A stretch of 16,874 bases of DNA, from the NCBI GenBank assembly GCA_904501945.1, contig CAJGCU010000055.1, positions 1-16,874 on the forward strand, read 5' to 3'. Position 1 is the stretch's first letter. Each line of letters begins with the position of its first letter. Under the pieces are notes generated by a model, which was not told where the DNA came from, searched no databases, and was given only the letters and a program-made list of their open reading frames with translations. The DNA comes from an uncultured Bacteroidaceae bacterium (GTDB lineage Bacteria > Bacteroidota > Bacteroidia > Bacteroidales > Bacteroidaceae). This document shows, in pieces, positions 6,811-15,509 of this stretch. The translations under genes and the position numbers were made by a program.

Positions 6811-7879
6811 AATAGGCATAACTCAAGGCGACATCAATGGCGTCGGCTATGAACTGATACTGAAAACATTCCAGATTGAGGAGATGGCATCACTCTGCAC
6901 TCCTATCATCTACGGTTCTCCGAAAGTGGCAACCTACCATCGCAAAGCCATCAACAACCAGACTAGCTTTCAAGTGGTGGAGTCGGCCAACATGGCTAAA
7001 GACGGACGCCTGAACATGATTAACTGCTTTGAGGAAGAGGAACAGAAGATTGAGATTGGACAGGCTACTGAAGAGGCTGGTGCTGCAGCTCTTACAGCGC
7101 TGGACGCTGCGCTGAAGGACTTGAAGAGCGGAAATATCGATGCACTGGTAACGGCACCTTTGAACAGCGCTACCATCAAGATTGAGTATGCTGAAGCGTT
7201 CAGAAGCCAGACGGGATATATAGAAAAGCAGATTGGTGAAGGACGCAAGGCGCTCAAGATGCTTATCTGTAACAATCTGCGCATTGCGCTTGCTACAGAC
7301 AAGATGCCTGTGGCTGAAATATCAAACAGCATCTCTCGTGACATGATTGCAGAGAAGCTTGTCATCGTGCATAACACGCTGAAACGTGACTTCTTCATCG
7401 ACAACCCACGCATTGCAGTGCTGGCACTGAATCCTTGTGCCAACGGGGCTGAGGAAGAGGAGACAATTACTCCTGTCATTGAAGAACTCTTCAAGCGAGG
7501 GGTCAGATGCATGGGACCTTACAGCACAGAGGAATTCCTCGATTCGGGCAGCTACGTGCATTTTGACGCAATCCTGGCCATGTACTATGACCAGGGAATT
7601 TCTGTGTTCAAGACCATTGCGCAGCACGAGGGCATCATCTATACAGCAGGATTGCCTTTCATCCGAACTGCACCTGTGACTGGAGTTTGCTATGACGTTG
7701 CGGGAAAGAATGAAGCTGACGAATATGCATTCAGGCAGGCTATCTATACGGCTATTGACACGGCAAGGAATCGCGCACGCTTTGACCAGGAACGCAGCAA
7801 CCCGCTGAAAAAGCAATATTTCGAAAAAAGAGATGACTCTGACAAACTGAAGCTTGACCAGGTGACAGAGGAGGACTAA
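6797..7879 (+). CDS. pdxA: PdxA-like protein with altered active-site residues
   Basis: The 360-residue protein is clearly of the PdxA family (4-hydroxythreonine-4-phosphate dehydrogenase, vitamin B6 synthesis): GITQGDINGVGYELILKTF near the N-terminus, VTAPLN (118-123), LALNP (209-213), AMYYDQG (261-267) and AGLPFIRT (284-291). Compared with E. coli PdxA as I recall it, key residues differ. The substrate His in GHT is Gln (Q138), the His in ATxH is Lys (K169), the metal His of LNPHAG is Cys (C214), the metal His of YHDQG is Tyr (Y264), and DHG after FIRTS is VTG (294-296). Only H192 may correspond to the third metal ligand. It may have lost dehydrogenase activity or taken a new role. The frame is intact and overlaps the preceding gene by 14 bases. 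Confidence 0.85.
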   Translation: MDRIKIGITQGDINGVGYELILKTFQIEEMASLCTPIIYGSPKVATYHRKAINNQTSFQVVESANMAKDGRLNMINCFEEEEQKIEIGQATEEAGAAALTALDAALKDLKSGNIDALVTAPLNSATIKIEYAEAFRSQTGYIEKQIGEGRKALKMLICNNLRIALATDKMPVAEISNSISRDMIAEKLVIVHNTLKRDFFIDNPRIAVLALNPCANGAEEEETITPVIEELFKRGVRCMGPYSTEEFLDSGSYVHFDAILAMYYDQGISVFKTIAQHEGIIYTAGLPFIRTAPVTGVCYDVAGKNEADEYAFRQAIYTAIDTARNRARFDQERSNPLKKQYFEKRDDSDKLKLDQVTEED

Positions 7880-7910
7880 TATAAAGAGACCTTGAGCGTC
7901 ACGGAACAAA

Positions 7911-8963
7911 ATGGGGAATAAGATAAGGAATATCTTTTTTGTTTTCGGCATTATTGCCGTCATCGTCATGCTGTTCACATTCAAGGTATCGTTTGCCCAA
8001 CTTTGGGCAGACATACTTCATGCAGGCTACTGGCTCTTTGCCATCCTGGGAATGTGGATGCTCCTCTATGTGATGAATGCCTATGCCTGGCGAATTATTA
8101 TCCGGGGCTCAGGCGACTGCCCTATCCCATTCTGGAAAATCCTGAAGGTAACCATTACGGGCTTTGCGCTCAATTATGCCACACCGGCAGGGCTGATGGG
8201 AGGAGAACCCTATAAAATCATGGAGTTTCAGCCGTACATCGGCACGCAGAGAGCGACTTCAAGCGTCTTGCTGTTTGCCATGATGCACATCTTCTCTCAT
8301 TTTTGGTTCTGGGCAAGCAGCATCGTTGTGTATGTACTGCTTGCTGCGATGGGAATTCTGCCACTTGGAACAGGCATGGGAATCACCCTGTTCCTGATGC
8401 TCTGCTTCTGTGGAGGAGGCATTTACCTTTTTAGCCGAGGATACAAGAATGGCATGGTGGTCAAAATCATTCATTTCTTCAGCCGCATTCCGGGCTTGAG
8501 GAAATGGACACAGAAAATTCTTGACAACCATAAGGAAGACTTGCAGAAGATTGATTCGCAGATATCTGAACTGCACTCGCAGAACAGGAAAAGTTTCTAT
8601 GCCAGCTTCAGCCTCGAATATGCGGGACGAATCCTGCAGAGCTTTGAGATTTATTTCATGATCATTCTCTTTGATGCTGGCAATGGCGGAGGACTGACAT
8701 TTATCTATTCAGTCTTGATTCTTTCGTTTACAAGTCTTTTTGCTAATCTACTGTTTTTCATGCCTTTGCAACTCGGAGGAAGAGAGGGAGGATTTGCCAT
8801 GTCGGTGGCACAGATGGGAATGACAAGCGACATAGGCATGTTTGTCAGCATCATCTGCCGTGTCCGAGAGCTATTCTGGACATCTATAGGTCTTCTGCTC
8901 ATGAAGGTGGGCAACAAAATCCCGACAACTAACATTGAAAACATTGACACCACTGAGGAATAA
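7911..8963 (+). CDS. Lysylphosphatidylglycerol synthase TM-region family membrane protein
   Basis: The 350-residue protein is an integral membrane protein of the LPG_synthase_TM family (PF03706), matching the flippase-like half of MprF but without its lysyl-transfer domain. Hydrophobic segments lie at about 8-25, 38-58, 120-165 (two) and 165-185, with more in the C-terminal third. Family signatures are NYATPAGLMGGEPYKI (88-103) and the later PLQLGGREGGFA. A soluble, charged segment with several Gln and Lys lies between the membrane halves. It begins 31 bases after the PdxA-like gene, and its stop shares one base with the next start (TAATG), so it is coupled to the ATP-grasp gene. A role in moving a lipid or lipid intermediate across the inner membrane is inference. 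Confidence 0.87.
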   Translation: MGNKIRNIFFVFGIIAVIVMLFTFKVSFAQLWADILHAGYWLFAILGMWMLLYVMNAYAWRIIIRGSGDCPIPFWKILKVTITGFALNYATPAGLMGGEPYKIMEFQPYIGTQRATSSVLLFAMMHIFSHFWFWASSIVVYVLLAAMGILPLGTGMGITLFLMLCFCGGGIYLFSRGYKNGMVVKIIHFFSRIPGLRKWTQKILDNHKEDLQKIDSQISELHSQNRKSFYASFSLEYAGRILQSFEIYFMIILFDAGNGGGLTFIYSVLILSFTSLFANLLFFMPLQLGGREGGFAMSVAQMGMTSDIGMFVSIICRVRELFWTSIGLLLMKVGNKIPTTNIENIDTTEE

Positions 8964-9814
8964 TGAAAATTTTAGGCATAAGCAGAGGAACTAAGTATTC
9001 TCCGAATTTGGCTAATAGCGATGCAGCCATATTTTCGACCGTCGTCAAAGAACTGCAAGAAAGCGGGCATGAGGTGGAGACCATTCACGAAAATGAGATG
9101 CTGCAGCAAGACTATGCTGCATTTGACAAGGTCTTCACGATGGCAAGAGACGGGGAAACTCTCATTGCGCTGGAAAATAATGCCAGTGAGGAAACTCGTA
9201 AGAAGTTTGTAAACTCGATAAATGGCACTCTCACCTGCACAGACAAGTCGGTCATGGCATCGCTTATGCTTGAAGAAGGAATACCACAGCCAGACTTTTG
9301 CTACGGGAAGAAACGTAATTTGGTGAAAAGTTCTGTCGAAAATTACACAGACCTTACAACTCCATTGTGGCTCAAGAACTGTGACAGCAGCGCTATTACT
9401 GCCGACGACACGATTTTCTGTTCAACAGAAGAGGAAGGCAATAAGGCTTTCAGAAACTTTGAGGAACGAGGAGTGGAGACTTGGATAGCCCAGTCGCATC
9501 AGAATGGTGACCTCATCAAATTCTATGGTGTGGAAGGTACAGATTTCTTTCACTGGAACTATGCAAGCCTTGGGCATTCGAAATTTGGACACGAAAAAGT
9601 TAATGGAAAAGAAAAAGGCTACCAGTTCTGTGCCGACAAAATCAAGCGCTATGCCGACAAAATGGCACAGAAACTCAATGTCCCCATCTACGGAGGTGAC
9701 GTCATCATTGACGAAAAGGGGGATTTCTGGTTTATTGACTTCAATGACTTTCCAAGTTTCTCCATTTGCAGAGAGAAGGCTGCCAAAGCCATAGCGCTAA
9801 GAATTGTACAATAA
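8963..9814 (+). CDS. ATP-grasp family protein, RimK-like
   Basis: This 283-residue protein has an ATP-grasp pattern. An N-terminal Rossmann-like part (about 1-90) precedes a segment where a Lys contacts ATP, PLWLKNCDSSA (134-144, K138). The C-terminal metal and ATP site is GDVIIDEKGDFWFIDFNDFPSF, with D246, D259, N261 and D262. Such enzymes activate a carboxylate as acyl phosphate and join it to an amine or thiol; some act as kinases. The substrate cannot be read from sequence. Its start overlaps the stop of the flippase-like gene by one base, and a CDP-alcohol transferase gene follows, so it may make or modify a headgroup or amino-acid part of an envelope lipid. Confidence 0.78.
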   Translation: MKILGISRGTKYSPNLANSDAAIFSTVVKELQESGHEVETIHENEMLQQDYAAFDKVFTMARDGETLIALENNASEETRKKFVNSINGTLTCTDKSVMASLMLEEGIPQPDFCYGKKRNLVKSSVENYTDLTTPLWLKNCDSSAITADDTIFCSTEEEGNKAFRNFEERGVETWIAQSHQNGDLIKFYGVEGTDFFHWNYASLGHSKFGHEKVNGKEKGYQFCADKIKRYADKMAQKLNVPIYGGDVIIDEKGDFWFIDFNDFPSFSICREKAAKAIALRIVQ

Positions 9815-9854
9815 GTATTTAGAAGATAAAAAAAAGGAATCACATAAAAAAACT

Positions 9855-10844
9855 ATGCAAGAGAAGATAAAATCCACCTTAAAATCCAACGATACAGAAG
9901 AATGGCTTGACACAGTATGGACAAGGCCTATTGGCTATCAATGGGCACGTCTGTTCAATCATTTTGACATACATCCCAACACCGTCACGATTATGTCGAT
10001 GATTATAGGTGCTGCATCGGCCTTCTTTTTTGTACATGGAAGCTGGAGAACGGAAGGAACAGAAGGACTTATCTATAACATCATCGCTGTTCTTTTGCTA
10101 GCATGGGCAAACTTCTACGACAGTGCAGACGGACAACTAGCTCGTATGTCTGGGAAGAAAACGCAGCTGGGTCGAATACTGGACGGAGCGGCTGGCGACG
10201 TTTGGTTTATCTGCATCTACCTAGCTCTTTTATTCAGATTTTACTTGCATCACGGCTTGGAATTCCAATGGATGGGAATTGAAGATAATCAGAGAAACAC
10301 AATCATCGTAATAGCAATACTTTTCATAGCTGAATGCTTTTCTGGACTGTATTGCCATGCACACCAGTGCAGCCTCTCTGATTACTACCGACAGATTCAT
10401 CTGTTCTTCCTGAAAGGTAAAGAAGGAAGTGAACTTGACAATTCGCTACAACAGCAACATCTGTATAATACAACTCCATGGAAAGGAAACATCATCCAAA
10501 AGCTTTTCTTGAAAACATACATCAGCTACACACGTAATCAAGAAAGACAAACGCCAAAATTTCAGCAGCTGATAAAGACTCTCAAAGAGAAATACGGAGG
10601 CGTTGAAAACATCCCTCAGGCTTTCAAAGACGAATTCCGTGCTCTGAGCTTACCTATGATGAAATGGGCTAACATTCTCACATTCAATACACGAGCTATT
10701 GCCCTCTACGTGGCGTGCCTGATTGATTTCCCTTGGCTTTACATCGTGTTTGAAATCGTTGTGATGACTGCACTATATTTCTATATGCGACACACGCATG
10801 AGGAGTTTTGCAAAAAATTAAATTCTAAAATTCAATTGCCATGA
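9855..10844 (+). CDS. CDP-alcohol phosphatidyltransferase family protein
   Basis: Family members join a CDP-activated lipid or alcohol to an alcohol acceptor, releasing CMP, in the inner membrane. From the ATG at 9855 the protein has 329 residues. It carries DSADGQLAR (89-97) followed eight residues later by G106, then D110. The last catalytic Asp of the usual DxxDGxxAR...GxxxDxxxD pattern lies one residue late (D115; GRILDGAAGD). Several hydrophobic stretches surround it, starting at about residues 43-63. I chose this ATG because homologues, as I recall them, begin with a similar lysine-rich segment; an in-frame TTG at 9804 would add 17 residues and overlap the ATP-grasp gene by 11 bases. 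Its stop overlaps the HAD gene start (ATGA). Confidence 0.9.
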   Translation: MQEKIKSTLKSNDTEEWLDTVWTRPIGYQWARLFNHFDIHPNTVTIMSMIIGAASAFFFVHGSWRTEGTEGLIYNIIAVLLLAWANFYDSADGQLARMSGKKTQLGRILDGAAGDVWFICIYLALLFRFYLHHGLEFQWMGIEDNQRNTIIVIAILFIAECFSGLYCHAHQCSLSDYYRQIHLFFLKGKEGSELDNSLQQQHLYNTTPWKGNIIQKLFLKTYISYTRNQERQTPKFQQLIKTLKEKYGGVENIPQAFKDEFRALSLPMMKWANILTFNTRAIALYVACLIDFPWLYIVFEIVVMTALYFYMRHTHEEFCKKLNSKIQLP

Positions 10845-11578
10845 TTCAAGCCATCATATTTGATTACGGAGGTACAATCGACACCAATTCAAGACATTGG
10901 AGCGAAGTGTTATGGGAAGGATACCAACACGTTGGTATTCCCGTCTGCAAAGAGGAATTCCGTACAAGCTATGTAGCAGCAGAACGTGCACTTGCTCGAC
11001 ATCCTTACATTGAGCCACATCATGATTTTCACTACTTGCTAAAAGTAAAGTGCGACATAGAAACAATCGATTTGGTAGAAAGAGGAGTATGGAGCACTGG
11101 TGAAGAAGAAAGAAAGGAACTGAGTGACAATGTGGCTGATTATTGCTATCAGTATGTGTTGGAAGTTCTGAAAACAAGCCGCCCTGTCATCGAGAAACTG
11201 GCAAAAAAGTTCCCTTTGGTACTTGTCAGCAATTTTTATGGAAATATTGAAACCATTCTTGCTGATTTCAAACTTCAATACTTTCAGCACATCATTGAAA
11301 GTGCTGTTGTTGGTGTCAGAAAACCTGACCCTCAAATATTTCAACTGGGAGTGGATGCACTTCGGCAGGTGACAAGAAAGAGTGATACAGAATTGCCTGC
11401 AAGCGATATTCTTGTAGTTGGAGACAGCTTCTCTAAAGATATCGTACCTGCCACTAAGATTGGATGCCAAACTGTATGGATAAAAGGTGAAGGATGGGGC
11501 GACGAAAAAACTGACGATACGATTCCTACACATATTATCTATAATATATCAGAGCTAGAACAACTTCTTGGAGACTAA
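10841..11578 (+). CDS. HAD superfamily hydrolase
   Basis: The 245-residue protein has the four HAD motifs: I, DYGGT (8-12, nucleophile D8, with Gly where the second Asp of DxD is usual); II, LVSN (128-131); III, K161 in VRKPDPQIF; IV, GDSFSKD (194-200). An all-helical cap (about 15-115) marks subfamily I. The missing second Asp is seen in several HAD groups, so phosphatase activity is likely but not certain. The start shares four bases with the CDP-alcohol transferase stop, so the two are translationally coupled. A role in removing phosphate from a phospholipid precursor, such as a phosphatidylglycerophosphate-like product, would fit the context; this is inference. Confidence 0.88.
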   Translation: MIQAIIFDYGGTIDTNSRHWSEVLWEGYQHVGIPVCKEEFRTSYVAAERALARHPYIEPHHDFHYLLKVKCDIETIDLVERGVWSTGEEERKELSDNVADYCYQYVLEVLKTSRPVIEKLAKKFPLVLVSNFYGNIETILADFKLQYFQHIIESAVVGVRKPDPQIFQLGVDALRQVTRKSDTELPASDILVVGDSFSKDIVPATKIGCQTVWIKGEGWGDEKTDDTIPTHIIYNISELEQLLGD

Positions 11579-11642
11579 GTATAAAGTATAATTCATAAAA
11601 AGGTAACAGATTCGTTTAACAGGACTAAAAACAGGAAGAACT

Positions 11643-14249
11643 ATGAAGTACATCATAACACTTCTAACTTTCATATTTACATTTATCTCAGCAACAGCAC
11701 AAGTAACAGGAAAAGTGATTGACAGCAAAACAAGAACTGCTCTTGACTATGTCAATGTGTATTATGCAGGAAAGAATGTAGGCGACCAAACAGACGAGAA
11801 CGGACGCTTTGTTATCAAAGAAGACAGCACTTGGACAGAACTGACCGTATCGTCTATGGGTTATCAGACACAAATTGTTAAACTCAAAGGTTACGGAAAA
11901 AACAAAGACCTCACGATTAGATTGGTTCCTGAGGGCAAAACCCTCACTGGTGTGACCGTGTCAGGCTCGAAGGGAAAATATAGCCGTAAAAATAATCCAG
12001 CAGTAGAACTGATGAAAAAGGTTATTGCCAATAAGAAAAATAGTGACCTTCGTTCAAAAGACTACTATACTTATACTAAATATGAAAAGATGACTTTTTC
12101 TCTCAACGAAGTGAGTGATAAAGTCTTCGATGAAGGAGAATACAAGCGTTTCGCTTTCTTAAAAGACCATGTAGAGCAATCGCCACAAACAGGAAAACTC
12201 ATCTTACCTCTCACTGTGGATGAGACGCTTTCAGAAATTTACTACAGAAAAGACCCTCAGTCAGAGAAGCAAGTCATCAAAGGCGAAAGCAGCAAAGGTG
12301 TCACAGAGCTTGTCAACACTGGAGAAATACTAACAACAACTCTAAAAGACGTATTTACAGATGTGGACATCTATGAGAATGAATGTCGCTTGCTACAATA
12401 CCCCTTCCGTTCCCCTATTGCCGACAATGCAATCTCCTTCTACCGCTATTATTTACAGGACACACTTTTCATTGATAATGACAAAGTCATTGAAGTAGGA
12501 TTTTTGCCTAACAATCAACAAGATTTCGGATTCTCTGGAAACCTGTACATTTTACTCAGTCCTGACTCAACGTTTCAGGTTCGCAGGGTTAAATTAAGCA
12601 TTCCCCGCAGAAGTGACGTGAATTTCGTGGAAAACATGATTATCTCACAAGATTTCACAGAATTAGCAAGTGGTGACCGAATCGCATCTACTAATGATAT
12701 GCTGATAGAACTGCAACTCAGCAAATGGCTTGGAAAATTCCAAGTGGAAAGAGTCACCCGCCTTACAGATGTCAGCTTTGAGGAAATTCCACGCTCACTC
12801 TTCAAGAACATCAAGGGCAACACACTTCGCGAACCCGACGCTTCTATGCAAGACGAAGCTTTCTGGAATCAATACAGACAAGTTGAACTTACTAATTCAG
12901 AGGGGAAAATAGATAGTTTTCTTGACCGACTCACTCATATAAAGGGTTTCAAATATGTTCTCTTCGGATTTAAGGCCTTAGTAGAGAACTTTGTCGAGAC
13001 AGGCGACTCGCTTCATCCAAACTATGTTGACATAGGGCCAGTTAACACCATCTTATCTGCTAATCATTATGATGGATTCCGCTTTCGTATTTCTGCACTG
13101 ACCAACGCGAATCTGTCTCCACACCTTTTCGCAAACGGCTATGCAGCCTATGGCTCAAAAACAAACAATTTCTACTGGAAAGGGCAGCTCACTTATGCCT
13201 TCAACAAAAAGGCTTATCTCCCACGAGAATTTCCACAGAACAATCTGTCCGTCTCTTGGATTGACGATATCATATCACCATTCGACAAATTCGTTCCAAC
13301 AGATAAAGACAATATGTTCACAGCCCTTCATGCATCGAAAGTCGATCAGTATCATCACACTCGTGAACTGCACATCGACTACACACGTGAATATGAAGAC
13401 GGACTCAAAATTAATGCACAATTCACACGCACCAGGAACAATCCTGTAGATGCCCTATTCTATCAACGTCTCGATGGAGTGGGAACACCTTCCAACAACC
13501 CTTCACAATGGCTCAATGGCATCACTACAAGTGAGTTCAAAGCGGGCATTTCTTTTGAACCCAATGTTACTTACATTAACACAAAACAACGTCGTGTGAA
13601 AGTCAATCACGACGCTCCTGTGTTCTCTCTCAGCCATACGGTTGGAATCAATGGTTTTTTAGGAGGACAATACAACTATAATGTTACTGAAGCAGGCATA
13701 TACAAACGCTTCTGGCTCGGACAATTCGGTAAATTCGATGCTACAATCAAAGCTGGAGCACAATGGGATAAAGTCCCTTTCCCTCTGCTCATACATCCTG
13801 CCGCAAACGCTTCCTACATCATAGAGGATAATACCTTCAACCTCATCTCTAACCTTGAGTTCCTTAATGACCGGTACGCCACTCTCATGGCAGAATGGGA
13901 CTTAAATGGATGGTTATTCAACCGTATACCTCTGCTAAAGAAACTCAAATGGCGTGAATGCATTGGCGTGAATGTACTTTGGGGACAACTCACTGACAAA
14001 AATAACCCTGCATCTTCAAACTACACAGACAGCGACCTGTTTTATTTCCCAGGACATTTCCTTGCCGACGGTAGTTACGAACAAAATACTATTTGTATGG
14101 ACACAAATACTCCATACGTTGAGTGGCGTGTCGGAATCCATAATATCTTCAAACTTGTAGAAATTGACTACGTCCGCCGTCTTACATATCTCAACAATCC
14201 CAACACGAACAAATGGGGCATACGACTCAAAGTACGCATGACATTCTAA
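11643..14249 (+). CDS. DUF5686 outer-membrane protein with carboxypeptidase-regulatory-like domain
   Basis: The 868-residue protein starts with a Sec signal peptide (about 1-19, cleavage near SATA-Q). Next is a carboxypeptidase-regulatory-like beta-sandwich (about 20-105) with VTGKVIDSKTRTALDYVNVY and DENGRFVIK, as in SusC-type proteins. The long remainder fits the DUF5686 family of Bacteroidetes, with many alternating aromatic and polar strands and a C-terminal RLKVRMTF ending in Phe, the usual outer-membrane barrel signature. It lacks an obvious TonB box. Function is unknown; transport or surface assembly is plausible. It starts 64 bases after the HAD gene, so it may belong to the same transcript. 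No separate promoter was recognised. Confidence 0.85.
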   Translation: MKYIITLLTFIFTFISATAQVTGKVIDSKTRTALDYVNVYYAGKNVGDQTDENGRFVIKEDSTWTELTVSSMGYQTQIVKLKGYGKNKDLTIRLVPEGKTLTGVTVSGSKGKYSRKNNPAVELMKKVIANKKNSDLRSKDYYTYTKYEKMTFSLNEVSDKVFDEGEYKRFAFLKDHVEQSPQTGKLILPLTVDETLSEIYYRKDPQSEKQVIKGESSKGVTELVNTGEILTTTLKDVFTDVDIYENECRLLQYPFRSPIADNAISFYRYYLQDTLFIDNDKVIEVGFLPNNQQDFGFSGNLYILLSPDSTFQVRRVKLSIPRRSDVNFVENMIISQDFTELASGDRIASTNDMLIELQLSKWLGKFQVERVTRLTDVSFEEIPRSLFKNIKGNTLREPDASMQDEAFWNQYRQVELTNSEGKIDSFLDRLTHIKGFKYVLFGFKALVENFVETGDSLHPNYVDIGPVNTILSANHYDGFRFRISALTNANLSPHLFANGYAAYGSKTNNFYWKGQLTYAFNKKAYLPREFPQNNLSVSWIDDIISPFDKFVPTDKDNMFTALHASKVDQYHHTRELHIDYTREYEDGLKINAQFTRTRNNPVDALFYQRLDGVGTPSNNPSQWLNGITTSEFKAGISFEPNVTYINTKQRRVKVNHDAPVFSLSHTVGINGFLGGQYNYNVTEAGIYKRFWLGQFGKFDATIKAGAQWDKVPFPLLIHPAANASYIIEDNTFNLISNLEFLNDRYATLMAEWDLNGWLFNRIPLLKKLKWRECIGVNVLWGQLTDKNNPASSNYTDSDLFYFPGHFLADGSYEQNTICMDTNTPYVEWRVGIHNIFKLVEIDYVRRLTYLNNPNTNKWGIRLKVRMTF

Positions 14250-14292
14250 CCATAAAGATAGCTATACAATTGCAAAAACTCTCATTCAAAGT

Positions 14293-15186
14293 ATGATAGA
14301 AAAACAAATCATCTATACATACGGAAACGAGCAAATCACCCCTTCTAGACTGCTTTCTTTGCTGAAACAGCACAACATCAATTGTGTAGTAGATTGTCGT
14401 CCCTATTCAAACAACACTTTTACGGACCATCTTAAAGAACCACTACAAAAAGAAAACATCATATACATTCCTTTCTTCAACCACTTCGGTTACATACCAA
14501 GCCAGGCAAGAACTAAACAAGGGAATATCAATTACAAGAAAGCCATAGTACAAGAGCATTTCTTAAAAGGTACAGAACGCATAAAACACGGATTAGAAAA
14601 AGGATATACCATCTGTATTATTGATAATCAGTCAGAAATAAACAAAAGCAAACGTTTTCTCCTCATTGGAAAACACTTTACAGAAACACACCATATCATA
14701 CATCTGTTTGATAATGGTTACCATCTTTCACAAGAACAAATAGAACTACAAAATATTAAGAAAGCAGCAATAAGGCAACAAAAAAACAACGAAAAACAAA
14801 GCTTAGGAAGAAACGGAGAGGAAATTGCTGCCCTATACCTATCCAGAAATGGCTACCAAATTCTTGACCGCAACTGGAATTTGCACCATGGATGTGAACT
14901 AGATATTGTAGCATTAAAAAATAACAAACTTCACTTCATCGAAGTTAAAACACGAACATCTGATAAATACGGAGAGCCACAATTAGCAATTAACCGACAG
15001 AAAATTAAAAATATAGAAATAGCAATACAATTATATCGTTCCCGCCGCAAATTTATCAGCATCAACTACCAGATAGACAGCATTGCCATCATCTACCATT
15101 CAAATAACGACTATATTCTCAAGCACTTCCTTGGCATACGTCCCAATGGAGACGCCTGCGACAGTTGTCAAACTTACATTCCTTAA
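14293..15186 (+). CDS. DUF488-like domain fused to YraN/UPF0102 endonuclease-like domain
   Basis: The 297-residue protein joins two domains usually encoded separately. Residues 1-150 resemble DUF488: IYTYGNEQITPSRLLSLLKQH at the start, then VVDCRPYSNN (32-41) where the family has VDVR. The usual C-terminal CHR motif is replaced by NKSKR (117-121), so this half may be altered. Residues 170-285 match YraN/UPF0102 (PF02021): LGRNGEEIAALYL (171-183), then the nuclease core ELDIVA (202-207, D204) and EVK (217-219), a PD-(D/E)xK arrangement. A linker rich in Gln, Lys and Asn joins them. The gene is distinctly AT-richer than glyA. Gene position is 43 bases after DUF5686, last in the series. DNA or RNA repair is only a guess. 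Confidence 0.82.
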   Translation: MIEKQIIYTYGNEQITPSRLLSLLKQHNINCVVDCRPYSNNTFTDHLKEPLQKENIIYIPFFNHFGYIPSQARTKQGNINYKKAIVQEHFLKGTERIKHGLEKGYTICIIDNQSEINKSKRFLLIGKHFTETHHIIHLFDNGYHLSQEQIELQNIKKAAIRQQKNNEKQSLGRNGEEIAALYLSRNGYQILDRNWNLHHGCELDIVALKNNKLHFIEVKTRTSDKYGEPQLAINRQKIKNIEIAIQLYRSRRKFISINYQIDSIAIIYHSNNDYILKHFLGIRPNGDACDSCQTYIP

Positions 15187-15325
15187 ACATAATCATTCTC
15201 ATATTTGTATTAATTCAACAATTTAACATACAGATTCCTATTTCCTGCTTTAGTTCGACGAATTAGTTATCTCAAATTTATTAAACTTTTTTCTGGAAAA
15301 AGGGAAATGCATCTTCCTGTTAAAC

Positions 15326-15363
15326 GTACCCCTCGGGTTCGCCATAACGAACCCGAGGGGTAC
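15326..15363. repeat. Perfect 16-bp inverted repeat
   Basis: GTACCCCTCGGGTTCG (15326-15341) and its exact complement (15348-15363) surround a six-base loop, CCATAA. The stem is GC-rich in an AT-rich setting. No T-run follows on either strand, so it is not a classical intrinsic terminator for the upstream series. GGGGTAC recurs just after it, near 15377. It may slow transcription, protect the 3' end of the transcript, or belong to a dispersed repeat family. Confidence 0.85.
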
Positions 15364-15480
15364 AGCGCATCGGAGCCGCGGGGTACGGTCAGTTATCGGA
15401 CTGTTCTGCATAGCAATAAAAAATTATGGCATGAATTCGACTAACTCACATGAATTATTACCTTACTCAACTTTTTCCCG

Positions 15481-15509
15481 TTTGGGGGTTATTATTATTG
15501 CTATATTTG
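15481..15509 (+). promoter_or_regulatory. Promoter-like site before the JAMM-type lipoprotein
   Basis: TTTG (15481-15484) and TATATTTG (15502-15509) fit the Bacteroidetes -33 and -7 elements, with a 17-base spacer, slightly shorter than the usual 19-21. Transcription would begin near 15516, about 25-40 bases before the likely start region of the lipoprotein gene. Confidence 0.45.

Noticed and set aside
15301..15318. Imperfect palindrome centred on ATGCAT
   Set aside because: Only seven of nine positions pair, with no promoter or gene relation that would make it an operator.
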